Positions 1-10,928 of a stretch of DNA of 64,000 bases are shown in pieces. Positions within the stretch are counted from its first letter, which is position 1. Each line of letters begins with the position of its first letter. Location of the stretch: contig CALZFC010000090.1 in the NCBI GenBank assembly GCA_945643635.1, positions 635,501 through 699,500 on the forward strand, written 5' to 3'. This DNA is from Allodiplogaster sudhausi (taxonomy: Eukaryota; Nematoda; Chromadorea; Rhabditida; Diplogasteridae). A program made the position numbers and the translations under genes. Below the pieces are notes generated by a model. That model did no database searches. It was not told where the DNA came from and saw only the letters and a program-made list of their open reading frames with translations.

Positions 1-783
1 GAGAGGCCGAGCCAGAGGCCAGCCTGGCCGCCGAGGTCGGTGAGCGCCGTGGACAGCTGGCAATGTTTTGGCACAAATAAAAATTTTGCCATAACGAAAA
101 TTTATTTTAAATAAATACTGCATATTTTTTTCAGTAACACGCGTGATTTGCTACAAGAGCATGAAAAGATATGAAAGACAAACACTATAGGATGGCGATT
201 CAGTTCGGACGTCGACGGTGAGCGAGCTGAAGAAGACCTGGACGATCAGGCCGTTCTGCTTGTACCTGCAAATCGCAGGAAATATTTGACAAACTTTATA
301 AATATGTAGAAAAGTATGTATACGTGCAGAATCTAAATTTTTTTCCTTGGCGCATATTACTTCTTGCATAAAGTAAATGGGGAAGCAACTAAATGACAAC
401 TAAATGCGCCCAACCAGACGACGCATTCGTTCACGGATGCAAAGTTGTCGTTCCACGACTCGCAACTGCCGAGCTGTAAACTTTCTATTTCTTTTAAACC
501 CATAAGTTCAACCAGAATGATATTGTATACGCACGCCGGCTGTTCCGGCAGTTGTCAGATTCAGCTTTGGTGGCTCGCGAATGACGCGTTGAGGACGAGT
601 CGGTGTGACCTGAAAGTGTGCTTACACTTCTTTAATCTCCAATTTGTTTGCTATCGCCTTCTTTTTTGCGAGTCTGAAACTTTTATTAGTTTTAATAATT
701 TATCCCACAATCAGGCACGCTGGGTGAAGTCAAGATCAAAGGAATTGGCAGTCATGACTGCGGTTTAAAGTCTAAAAAATATT

Positions 784-834
<51 letters not shown>

Positions 835-3800
835 GGACCAGGTTAGGTGGTCCTGATGCTGCAGATGATTTAGTATCAGTTGTCGGCTGGGCCGGTGGTT
901 TGATGGTAGGTTGTTCGGCGGGTTCAACGATGTCCACCGTCGATGGAAGGGTGGGCAGTGGCACGGGTGCCGTCGGCAAGGCTGGCGTAGTCGGCAGCGC
1001 CATCGTTGTCTTCTGATCTGTTCCTCCGAGAATGTCGTCAACGTTGTCGAGAAGGCCGCGCTTCCGTCTGCCACCTCCGGCGGTGGTCTGCTTGGCCTTA
1101 TACTTCGCGTAGTCGATTTGCCAGGTAGGCCTGCAGCTATTGGTCCAATCCGACGACTGACGAACGCGACGCGACCGCGACGCATCTTCAGTCTAAAATT
1201 GACTCGATATTTTCAATCTGATACGACGTGTCTACATAAGTCATAACGTACGCCATTCTCAGCTTCAAATACCGCGAGCATGTCGTTGTTCGTCGATATT
1301 TCCTCAGCGTAATCTTGAAGGTCGTAGTCATCAACGTCTCTGGAACACACACATACTTTTCACCGTTATCAATTTACTTGTTACATTCGATCACTATGTC
1401 GTCTTCTTTGCCTCTGTCATCTGCCAACCTTCTGCGGCGGCCAGAGCCTCCTGTCTCGTAGCCGACCGGAATACCGACGCCATTGTTGCAAACGGAAGGT
1501 TCGTTGCACAACTTCTGAGGCACTCTGCCGTCATCCTTTGTGAAGTCCCAAGACGGACGAGTCAGCGCAAAGTTCTCGAAGGAGTAGTACTTGTAGAACT
1601 GAAGAATAAGTAGAGAAAGATCGAGAGGAAAATGTTACCATAGAAGGAAGGAAGGTTGTAGATTAATGGAGGCTGTTAGAGAATGACAGACAGAGGAGCG
1701 AGAAATAGAGAGATAGAGGGGGAAGATATTAGTAGGCTACAGTACGTCGTTGCATGACATGTCAAGCTCGGCTGTCTCCGGTATGTGATCATTGTTTTTG
1801 CATGTGTAGTAGCACGGCCAACACGTCGACCAATACTCGTTCGGATCCAGGTTACCATTGGTAAAATGGTATTTGCAGCAGAGGCGGGCGCCGCTTCAAA
1901 GGAACGTGCGCTTTCTAATGTTTATCTCGAATATTCTATCAACTTGTAACTTCTCCTTTTTTTAAGTTTCAAGCTACTTCGTCAATTTCTGCATGAATTT
2001 AATATATATATGTAAATTAATGTTGCTCAATTATATGTTTAAAAAAAGAACGACATATGTATGCAGCAGGCGAACGCGCAATACGATACTAACACACAGT
2101 TGATTCCGACCGGTGAGTCGGGACAAGGTCCAATCCATCGCGAAGTTGCCAGCAAATCCGTGTAGTACTTTGGCGCCGGCGTGCACTCCGTTCTAATATG
2201 GCAAACGGACACGGCTTTGATGAATTTCGCTCGGAAGGTATCCATTGTTTTATGATTGATTAGTAAATATGAATTTCTCTCGGAAAGTATAAACACCTTT
2301 CACAGCACAGAATCACGCTGTCTTGAGCGTTCACATGCCTTACTTGTCCGCCCAACATAGTTTGGACAATTAAAGAAGGACGATCGAAGAAAACATAATT
2401 TATGCAGGTTCGACTTGCCACCTTCACTCTCTCGGTAGGCGCTATCTTTCTCGCGTGCTATTTCGTAGGTTGCACAATGTCGGCTGCGTTGAAGTAGCAC
2501 GCGCGTATGAGAGTGCAAAGGTCCGCATGAATTTGTAATCTCGCATATTGTTTTTCCTCCTCTAATCTAATTGTAAGACAGGTCGATGTTAATTTCACGT
2601 TTTAGAAGAGATTCTAACGTCGTCGTTTCCGGTTCTGTTGTTGTTGTCGCCGTAGTTGTCGTTGGCACCGGTGTCGTCGTAGTTGGACTGAATCAAGCAA
2701 GCTTAAGAGAGGAATTGAACCCCTTTTTTGTGGGGCGATCATTTTCGTTTACAAGTGGGGAGGCTCTGAAGGTATCGATTGTTCTATGGGTGATTAGTAA
2801 GTAATGATTTATCTCGGAAAGTATAGACACCTTTCACAGCGCTGTCTTGAGCGTGTACCTACTTTGCACAATTAAAGGAGGACGATCGCAGAAAAGAAAA
2901 ATAAATGCAGGTTCGACTCTCATAAAAGCTTTGGGTGATCGCCCTCCTTTAATCTAATTATAAGATTGGTCGATGTTCTTGTCACGTTTAAGCAGAGATT
3001 CTCACGTCGTCGTTGTCGGTTCTATTGTGGTAGTCTCCGTAGTTGTCGTGGGCACCGGTGTCGTCGTAGTTGGACTGAAACAAGCAAGTTTAAGAGAGGA
3101 TTTGCAATCCTTTTTTTATGGTGCCGATCCATTTCTATTAAAATTGGTGTGTGGGGTGACTATTGAAAAAGACACAAAATGAATAAAGAATGATGAAAAT
3201 GTTTCACTTCTATTTCCACAATTGGACACATTTAAATTTCTATAAATTCTTTCATGCGAGTGTCTCAACTCAAATTGGCAAATGTTTCATTTATATACTA
3301 GACAATGTCATACGTTGTCGTTGTCACTGCCGTCGTTGGTGGTTCCGTGACAGGTGTCGTTGTTGTTGGCGAGCCGTTGGTTACAGGCACTATGGTTGTA
3401 GGCACTGTGGTGATCGGCACTGTGGTAATCGGTTCTCTGGTAGTTGGCACGGTGGTAATCGGCACTTCGGTATTAGGCACGGTGGTAATCGGTACTCTGG
3501 TATCCGGCACGGTGGTAATCTCTACTCTGGTATTCGGCACGGTGGTAAGCGGAACTTCGGTAGTAGGCAATGTGGTATCCGGCACTGTGGTGATAGGCAC
3601 TGAGGGAATCGGTTCTTCGGTAGTAGGTACTCCGGTAATCGGCACTGTGGGAATCGTTACTGGGGGAATCGGCACAGAGGGAAACGGCACTGGGCTTGTC
3701 GGGAGTTGGATAGTGGGAGTAGTTGTACTGGCGGTCGTCGTGCTTGGTTTGGTCTTACTCGTGGTAGTGGTCCTGTACTTTGAAGAAGCGTGGATAATCT

Positions 3801-6800
3801 CCTGTAAATATTAGGTTTTTTTATGTCATTATCAGAATAAATTATGAATCTTAATTGATGTCATCATTTCATTCATATGAACCACCTTCAGATGTTGCTG
3901 CTGCTCCGTAGTGCCCGTGCCGACATTGTATTTCTGAGCCGGGTATCTAAAAGGACGTGAAAATTACTATTAATTAGCATTTTTATAAATATTTATTGCT
4001 AATGATGATCTCAGAAGTATATTAAGATATAGTACATAAAATATGATAGTGACACCTGGCGAGCGTGACTGTTATGGAGTAGTCGACCTGCTCGCAAGCC
4101 GGTAGGCAGTCGCAGTCGGTTAGGGCGTTCAGATTCTCTTCGTCCGCTGTCTGGTCGCCTTTCAGCGTTTGGAGGCACACCACTGGAATTTTGTGCGAAA
4201 TAAAGAGAAAAAAATGTTTTAGTGAATATTTATTTATTCATTATGATTAATATTGTATTGCTTTATGACTATTTTTAAAGTAATGAACTATTATTTGCAG
4301 TAATTACGAGCAACGCACTATCATGAGGTGTTGCGCACGTTGCTGTGGAGTTGGCGGCGTCTTGCAGGTAGCGAGGGTCGGCGCAGCCGCACCTGAAAGC
4401 AAGACATTTACTAATTGCTGAATGTTATAAAGTATTTAAATAGCGTTTTCAGAAGATTTTTATAGCCTCTCATAACTTAAGCGTCGAAAAAAATAAAAAA
4501 AAGTAGAGTAACCGTTGGATAATGTTGCGCTGTATGCAACTGTTGAAGCATGTTTCGATCGTGTAGTTGTAGGCCTAGATTAGTATGAAGACGATTATGG
4601 ATGATTTCACAACGTTTCTCAAACATGATTTCATTTTGCATTTTTCTGTTTGTCCGAATACTTCCTGGTGCAGAGTTTGTTTCAATGGGAAACCTTTGAG
4701 CAAGAAAAAATGGTACAGTAACCAACAGTATAATAGTTCGTCTCGTTCGACTCTCTTTGAATGCAGTTGCCATAAGGCGGCTCTGCACGATTAATGATGC
4801 TCTGAAAAAAAAAGCTTTTATCTTCGCCGCCGTGTCATGAGAGTTTTTTCTTCTAAAAACATCGATTTGTTTTTCTTAATTTATTGAATTCTTGCCTTTG
4901 TCACCGCGACGGATGCCTGTGAGCCGACGCCGACGTCGATCGGATGGACATCGAGGGCCGGAAAGTAGGAAGGATCGTGGACGACGAGACGGAAGCCGGC
5001 CTTGTCCGTTGTTGACAAGAAGTCGTAGTCTTGATTTGTTGACTGTTGCTGCTGCGAAGGGATTGTCCGATTCCCATGCATAAATGTCGATGTCATTATT
5101 TAGTCAAGTTTCCTCCAACGCTGTTGTTCACCTTATTTGACAGTTTTATGCTCATAAATACCAATGTAAGCTCAATATATGCATCTATGATTTGTAAGAC
5201 TTATTGTTAGAGGAAGATGTGTTGATCTCTTTTTTTCATTCTCGTCTAGCATTCAATTCGTGCATTCATTGTCCGTGGTTAAAGGACAGTTCCATAGCGA
5301 ATGTGCGTGCATATCTGAAGAAAATTTTCTGCCGTCCTTTTTCTCTCTTCCTTTCTTTATCCCTCGACCTTCTCAAGGTCTCTGATCTGTTGTGGAATAA
5401 AACGGTAAACATGTAAACTTCTCTAGGCGCTAAGAAAGTACTGTACATTCGTTATGCGAGCACGCGAGAGCGCATGTACTCAGTCCGTGTAGAAGATAGA
5501 AAAAAAAGGGAGGGGCGGACATTTTCTTAAAATATGCACACGAAGTTGCCCTTTAAGGGAGTGGAGAGATGGCCACAAGCAGAAACCCGGTGCATCACCA
5601 TGGAGCCAATGCCAAGATGCCATGCCATTTTGTAACAAAAGTGTAACATGTTCAATGTTCAGTTAACAAAAAACGGAAAGTGTTCATCCAACGACTAATG
5701 GTAAGCACAGCTTTCCAACAAAGAATTGTCAAAAAAATGTTTACAGATCACTTCTCAATTCGCACTTACAATTAAAGCGCGCTGCGAATAACGTATTGGA
5801 AATAGCTGATAGTTCAAGCTCTTTTTAGCAGTTCTTCTAATCGTAAGGCAGTCTATTGCGAAACAAAGTTATGCAAGTTTATATTAACAAGTACAATAAA
5901 TAATTTAGCTGACTAAAAAAAAGGTGACCTTTATTGTGAGCAGCATGCGGAGACCGTATGTGATTCCGACTCGCACGACCGTCTTGTTCGTGACGAACTG
6001 GAGGCACGTCCCGTAGTCGGGATGCGTGAAGGCGTTGAACGATGAGCTGCATATATTTTCGCTGTCTATCTCACCATTAGCCTCACACTTCCTTTCTGCC
6101 TCCCTTTCAATCTCTCCCTCCTTTTACAGCATTCGAAGAAGCTTCAATTGATCCCACATGAATTGGCCGTGTCCGTAGATTAGTAAAAAGCCACAGAATG
6201 TGCCAGTAAATTGAAGAACCATCAGATGTTCCCCAAACTATTGGGACAATACGCTGTGCTCTTTCTCAAACTCCCTGACAGCTGGCATGGCTGCGCTGCA
6301 AAGGTGCACTCGGTGACGAGGTCATCGTAGCTGTACATGGCGCGCGACCTCTCGGCCGCGTCCATCTTGGCCGCGAGTAGCGCGAGCATGTCTCGCGCGC
6401 GCTCCTCCATCTCGTACGGCGTCTCCACATCAGACTGGAGAATAGAGATGTTAATATGTATTGCATTAATTTTTTACACCGAAGTACTTTGATGCAACCA
6501 CACGCATGAATATGACAAGATGTGAAGGACCTTGACCCTGAGCAATTAAAAAAAGATATAATAAATGTATCCCTTGAAGAACTGTGAACCAAAGATCATT
6601 CATTCGTTTTGGCAGACCTCAGGGCAATGATGCCCCAAGCATTGGATATACTACTATAACTTTATTTCCTATAGACCGTCCCGTTCTCAAAGATGCAATT
6701 AAAAAAATTCTGCTTGGGAGTTTCACCATTGCTACCAAATGTACATTGTTGATAGTTACATATGCTATAAAATATAATATATCCTTCCTAATAAGGTGAA

Positions 6801-8282
6801 TATTTATATAATTAATATTCCCCCCGATTCTTTGTGTTAACTGAAGGCATAACACGTGCAATGTGGAAAGAGTCGCTGGCGTTTGGCGTCTTCTCATTGA
6901 TGGCATCCATCTGGCGCATAAGAAGAGCAATCTCGGCAAAGGCCGGCTCGGCCTCGACAACCGACCACTTGAAGGGGTTGAAGTTGCAGAAGGTCACAGC
7001 GGGGAAGGTCTGAGAGGGAATGGTGGCAAGACTTACAAAGGAGCAGTGATATGTACATACATACATATGTATGTATAAGGTACAGATGACGAATATAGAT
7101 TTATATAATGGGAAAGAGAAATTCGCGTTAGAGAAGATGAGTAAATATGTAAGTGTACGCAGAAAGTAGAGAAAAATAAATTGAGAGATATAGAGAGAGA
7201 AGAGAGAGGAGAGAGATAATGAGAGAAAGAGGGAGAGAAAGAGAGAAAGAGTGAAGTCGACTGACTTGTTGACTGAACGTCATCGAGGTGGCCGTGTCCT
7301 TTGGCCATGACAAATACGTTTGAATGATCCATGCGAGCTGGTAGATGAAAAGGGCCGTCCTAGGGGAGGACAAGGAATCTCTCAGCAATTCTTGTCTTAT
7401 AAATGGCTGCGAACTACTGTATCATTTTTTCCATATTCTTCAGAGTATTAATTGATCCACTTATGAAGAATATGTATGTAAAAAATAATGGTCAAGTTAT
7501 ATATGTTTCAGCAGTAAATTTAGAAAATTATTATGCTATGATGGTTATTTAAAGGAGGGCGATCACCGAAAAATTGTTCACGAGACATGAGACATTTTAC
7601 GTATTTTCGAATAGTTTTCAGCATATAGATAAAGGATATGCACATGAAAGACCACAAAAAAGTTCCACATTCAAGTATATGCACTTCAAAGTGCAACTTT
7701 TGAATCAAATTCATATTGGTGTCTCAGTGCAAAAATGTGATGTATACAGTAACTAGGGTACACTTACCATCGCGTGAAGATAAAATTTTCAAAGACATCG
7801 CGACTTTGACATTTCAGTGAGCTTATTAAAGTTTTTGCTTTAGTTTTTCTGTAAAACTTTTAGCAAGAACAAAACCACATCAAAATAGTCAATCAGAATT
7901 GGCATCTCGCTTTGCAAAAAAAACCATGCATTTGGCATCAAGTGTTCCGCTCTTACTGTACATTTTAGTTTGATCCGATGGACTTCCGTTCAAGATTTTT
8001 GCATGTTTGAACGCATATTTGTAAATTTTCGGTGATTGCCCTTCTTTAACCAGTAGTTTTGAACAAAAAACAAGTATTGGTAAATGCATTTGAAACACCG
8101 AATTAAAGAGTGAAATCAACGTTGTAAAGTAATGAAGCATAAACGAAGCAGTACAGAAGCAACGTGACGATGAGCCAGAAGAAGCGTTGCGCGCCATTGA
8201 AGGCGCACGCGAGGTTCCGGAAGCATGCGATGCTCGACCACGTCGCAAAGTCGACGAGGATCGTGCGCAGCGAGGTTGGCAT
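1..8282 (-). CDS. DEG/ENaC (amiloride-sensitive) sodium channel subunit, gene 1; 3' end outside window
   Basis: Trimeric plasma-membrane cation channel subunit of the degenerin/ENaC family. Exons read 5' to 3': 8282-8164, 7359-7266, 7009-6842, 6434-6280, 6046-5929, 5051-4896, 4801-4727, 4574-4513, 4392-4319, 4182-4056, 3946-3886, 3801-3314, 3074-3006, 2687-2619, 2192-2094, 1893-1746, 1598-1429, 1339-1252, 1192-839, 473-415, 265-184, 56-1. Phase is kept through all of them (about 963 codons). TM1 lies in the first two exons, followed by the post-TM1 FPAVTFCNFNPFKWS block, a Cys-rich extracellular domain (PPYGNC, CGCADP, CDCLPAC), Thr/Pro-rich inserts, an RRKR site, LGSCESW and the start of the pre-TM2 LGGQAGLWLGLS block at the window edge. 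Many exon lengths equal those of gene 2 (94, 118, 156 and 75+62 versus 137). The start at MPTSL is chosen by alignment with gene 2; the frame stays open upstream. The 4896 donor is GC. The long 1192-839 exon and the weak 1893 acceptor are the least certain parts. Confidence 0.88.
783..830. repeat. (TA)n microsatellite
   Basis: Near-perfect TA dinucleotide run. It lies just after the predicted end (839) of a gene 1 exon, inside the following intron. Confidence 0.9.
2370..2567. mobile_element. TTAA-ended short repeat, copy 1
   Basis: The left end TTAAAGAAGGACGATCG is shared with copies at 2872, 7549 and 28772. The right end (CCTCCTCTAATC) corresponds to CCTCCTTTAATC of copy 2. The interior (TCGCGTGCTATTTCG) recurs at about 28845 and 34105. 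No coding capacity. Confidence 0.55.
2872..2952. mobile_element. TTAA-ended short repeat, copy 2 (deletion derivative)
   Basis: 81-bp element with inverted ends TTAAAGGAGGACGATCG and GGTGATCGCCCTCCTTTAA. It lies in the duplicated cassette of gene 1 at the same place as copy 1, so the insertion probably predates the duplication. Confidence 0.6.
3314..3801 (-). repeat. Thr/Pro-rich tandem repeat exon (mucin-like) of DEG/ENaC gene 1
   Basis: The largest exon of gene 1 (488 nt). Its middle part is a run of imperfect 11-residue units of the type ITTVPxTxVP, about 33 nt each. It lies where gene 2 has a Ser/Thr-rich exon set. Such sequence is normally extracellular, extended and O-glycosylated; glycosylation is inferred, not seen. 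The plus strand is also open here but would encode only a Val/Gly repeat with no splice context. Confidence 0.8.
5330..5560. repeat. Dispersed repeat, copy A (intron of DEG/ENaC gene 1)
   Basis: Shares the ordered blocks CTCGACCTT, TAGG(C/T)GCTAAG, GCGAGCACGCGAGAGCGCAT, a purine-rich stretch and CCTTTAAG with 13440-13612. Noncoding; class unknown. Confidence 0.6.
7549..8049. mobile_element. TTAA-ended MITE, copy 3 (full-length candidate)
   Basis: About 500 bp with roughly 25-bp terminal inverted repeats: TTAAAGGAGGGCGATCACCG at the left and CGGTGATTGCCCTTCTTTAA at the right. TTAA at both ends could be the target duplication (piggyBac-like) or part of the element. It lies in the intron between gene 1 exons 8282-8164 and 7359-7266. 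No transposase. Confidence 0.65.
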
Positions 8283-9663
8283 GCTCCTTGGATTCTGGCC
8301 TAAGATTCTGTGGAGCCAACTCACAATAAGTCGGGTGCCACAGTTTCATACACACTCATACACCCACGTGCAATTCGATAAAGTAAATAAAGTATCAATA
8401 TAAGTAAAGTCGGCCCAAGTCAACCCGCTATCACTACGATACGAGGGAATTATTGATGAATTTTCCTTAAAAAAAATTTTTTTTAACTAAAAATAGGCCC
8501 GTATACAGCTCACAATCAGACCTTCCAAAAACGCCAACGGATGCGGACAGTGAGATTTGAGTTTGGAAAGAGTGGTAAGTGCCTTTTATGTGCCTTTCAG
8601 AAAAAGGTCTACCGTCTCCCGGTGAAGAATCTCTGCTTTTCTTCTATTTCCTGGAAGAGTGGGAAGTAAACGAAAAGGGCAAGAGAGAGCGATAAGGTAG
8701 GCAGAGGTCTTGAGAGAGCATGAGAAAGAGAAAAGGATGAGAACAAATTGTGCATAATTTCTGACCCCTTAAAGCCAATCAGCTGCTTTGACATTTTAGG
8801 CTTCATAATGTGAGACTCTTTCAAGTCTTGTTGCTGAAACCTTGAATTGTTGATGAAAACTTTCTGTTTTTGCCCCTTTGGCGCACTGAATCTCTCCCCT
8901 CCCTCTCTCGGTGTCTCTCTGTCTCTCTGGCTCTCGCTTTTCTTCTCAACTTTTCTTCATTTCAATGAGCGGGGGAAGAAGCCCTTGAGAAGTTCTTACA
9001 TTATTCATTATGTTGGTAACGAAAAGAAGAATTCAATGAAATGCGAGTCACGATTGAGTAACCGCCAATTCTAAAATTGCGGGAAATTTGAATAATGTTC
9101 TTGGCAGTGATTTGTTGCGAGTTTTGACATTTTTGCTCATACTGAGCAAAACTGGATGGTTTTCCACTATTCCAGTCACGGAATTTCGCCAGAAATTCTC
9201 GCAACTGGAAAATAGAATTACTGTTTAAATCAAAATGCGCTCAGAATAACCAATTTTGTCAAGTTTATGAACATTTGGAATAAAAAAGGCACTTTTGAAA
9301 ATTCCACAAATCTTCCTTCGCACGGACGGGCTTCATTATTTTCCCTCCCTTTCACAATTGCAGCCGTCTAGGAATCGACAAAATCGTGCCCGACCTACCA
9401 CCTCGAACACCTTGAGCACGCGACTGGTGCTGGGATGTCGAGGTTCAGGTCGCGGACGGCTGCGATCCCACAGCAAGATAGGTGGGATCACCAACTCGTT
9501 AAAACTGTCTGCCGATGCCTAGTCCGGTATGCATCCTACACTCGACGGATCTTACCTAACACATGTTCCTTTGATATCTAAAATGTCTGGCAGAATCCGC
9601 TAACCCGAAAATGAAATAGTGCACTATATACTTCCTCCTCTCTCTCTCTCATTCTCTCTCTCT

Positions 9664-9709
<46 letters not shown>

Positions 9710-10094
9710 GCGGGCATACCGGTCATGAAAAGCAAAAAATATGGTGAACGCATTAAAGAATCCGCGCTCCCGAAAATGAAATAGTACATGATGAAACGAT
9801 TCATCTCTTTCGGCGAAAAGATGCCCATAAAATATTGTCATTCAATCAGCTGCAATCATTCAATAATGTTTATCGAAAAATAGATTTCACGGAAATATTT
9901 GGTAGATTAGGTCGATGATTGAATGATATAAACATGATGGTACGAACATTTAGGACCAGATAAGATATTCTAGAGCAACAAGCCAGTGGGAAACAGAATT
10001 AAGGCAAAAAAAAACAAACGAGAAAAAAATTAGTTCTAGCTAAACTTTTGGTGGAATTGTTAGTCTGCTTTTTGGTTGAATAGGTTGGAAAAGC
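8283..10094. other. Gene-free stretch upstream of DEG/ENaC gene 1
   Basis: No convincing exon. It contains CT-rich tracts at about 8890-8945 and 9636-9707, and a GC-richer island at about 9360-9500 next to a pyrimidine tract plus CAG whose three frames match nothing I recognise. The promoter of gene 1 should lie here or in an upstream noncoding exon, but no specific element can be assigned. Confidence 0.5.
9636..9707. repeat. (CT)n microsatellite
   Basis: About 70 bp of CT dinucleotides with two interspersed ATT interruptions. Confidence 0.9.
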
Positions 10095-10208
10095 GGCTCT
10101 ATTCTAGTGTAGGCGTCCCATGGGATTGTAGGCGTCCCATGGAAAATAAAGGCGTCCCATAGAAAATCTAGTCGTCCCAATTATTTATAGGCGTCCGAAG
10201 GATTTACA

Positions 10209-10316
10209 GGCGTCCCATCAGAAATATAGGCGTCCCATCAGAAATATAGGCGTCCCATCAGAAATATAGGCGTCCCATCAGAAATATAGGCGTCCCATCA
10301 GAAATATAGGCGTCCC
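10209..10316. repeat. 21-bp tandem repeat in the Merlin left arm
   Basis: Five consecutive copies of GGCGTCCCATCAGAAATATA followed by G. The GGCGTCCCAT core is the same as the subterminal repeats of both arms, so this may be an expansion of transposase-binding-like sites. Confidence 0.9.
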
Positions 10317-10380
10317 AAAAAAATTTAGGGCGTCCGAAAAATTTATATATGACGATAATTTAAAAGTGACAAAACAAATT

Positions 10381-10598
10381 TTATTGATACAAATAGCTGG
10401 GGAGAAGATTGTCGCGAGTGCCGTACAGATGTTTTAGCGACCTCTTCAACGCTTCCCAAGTGGCTTCGATCGATTGGGTGTGGACGCTCCTGTCTTGGGG
10501 TCCACAAAGTTCAGCTTGTGGTTGACGTAGTCGTGATCGTATTGTGTCTGAAGCGCGTATATTCCTCCGTACGCGGCCCAGCCATCGCTCAGGATTTA
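10381..10598 (-). pseudogene. Merlin transposase C-terminal fragment, frameshifted
   Basis: Translates as [12 protein letters not shown]..., then [14 protein letters not shown] in one frame. After a one-base shift near 10487 it continues [13 protein letters not shown]...LYQ and a TAA stop. This is the typical C-terminal half of ISXO2-like/Merlin transposases: an Asp in SD-W, the H-VNHS-NFVDP block, and the final catalytic Glu in IE-TW. The N-terminal half is absent and the frame is broken, so it is inactive. Confidence 0.75.
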
Positions 10599-10928
10599 TC
10601 GTCTACACTCCTTTACATTAATAATACATCACTATTATACCTTAAAAAAGAGAGAGATTCATCGATCTCTACTATCTTTCCCGGGCCACCGAGTTGCGGA
10701 GTCACCGAAGATCTGTCCTGGCAAATATCTCTGAAGAAATTATAGAAATCGACAATTCTATAGGACGCCTTAAAATCTATGGGACGCCTTTTCTTGCCAT
10801 GGGACGCCTATAAATCTTTCGGACGCCTATAATTTCATGGGACGCCTAATTTTTCCATGGGACGCCCATAATACGGCGGGACGCCTTTATTTTCCATGGG
10901 ACGCCTATAATCCCATGGGACGCCTACA

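Larger units (their letters stand above)
2232..3080 (-). repeat. Tandemly duplicated intron-exon-intron cassette inside DEG/ENaC gene 1
   Basis: Two copies of a segment, each holding a 69-nt exon (2687-2619 and 3074-3006) that encodes PTTTTPVPTTTT-type sequence, with matching flanks. Both have GCTTG(A/T)TTCAG acceptors, GT(T/G)AGAATC donors, a shared block around 2265-2320 and 2800-2860 (CGGAAAGTATA, CACCTTTCACAG), and CTAATCTAATT near 2565 and 2950. Each exon starts and ends in the same phase, so copy number can change without shifting the frame. The right-hand copy lacks about 115 bp of the TTAA-ended repeat present in the left-hand copy. Confidence 0.8.

Noticed and set aside
3305..3814. 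Plus-strand Val/Gly repeat ORF (169 codons)
   Set aside because: It is antisense to the Thr/Pro exon of DEG/ENaC gene 1, which has matching splice phases and paralogue support.
4585..4788. Open frames over 4.5-4.8 kb on either strand
   Set aside because: The real signal is two short minus-strand exons (4801-4727 and 4574-4513) whose summed length equals the single 137-nt exon of gene 2.
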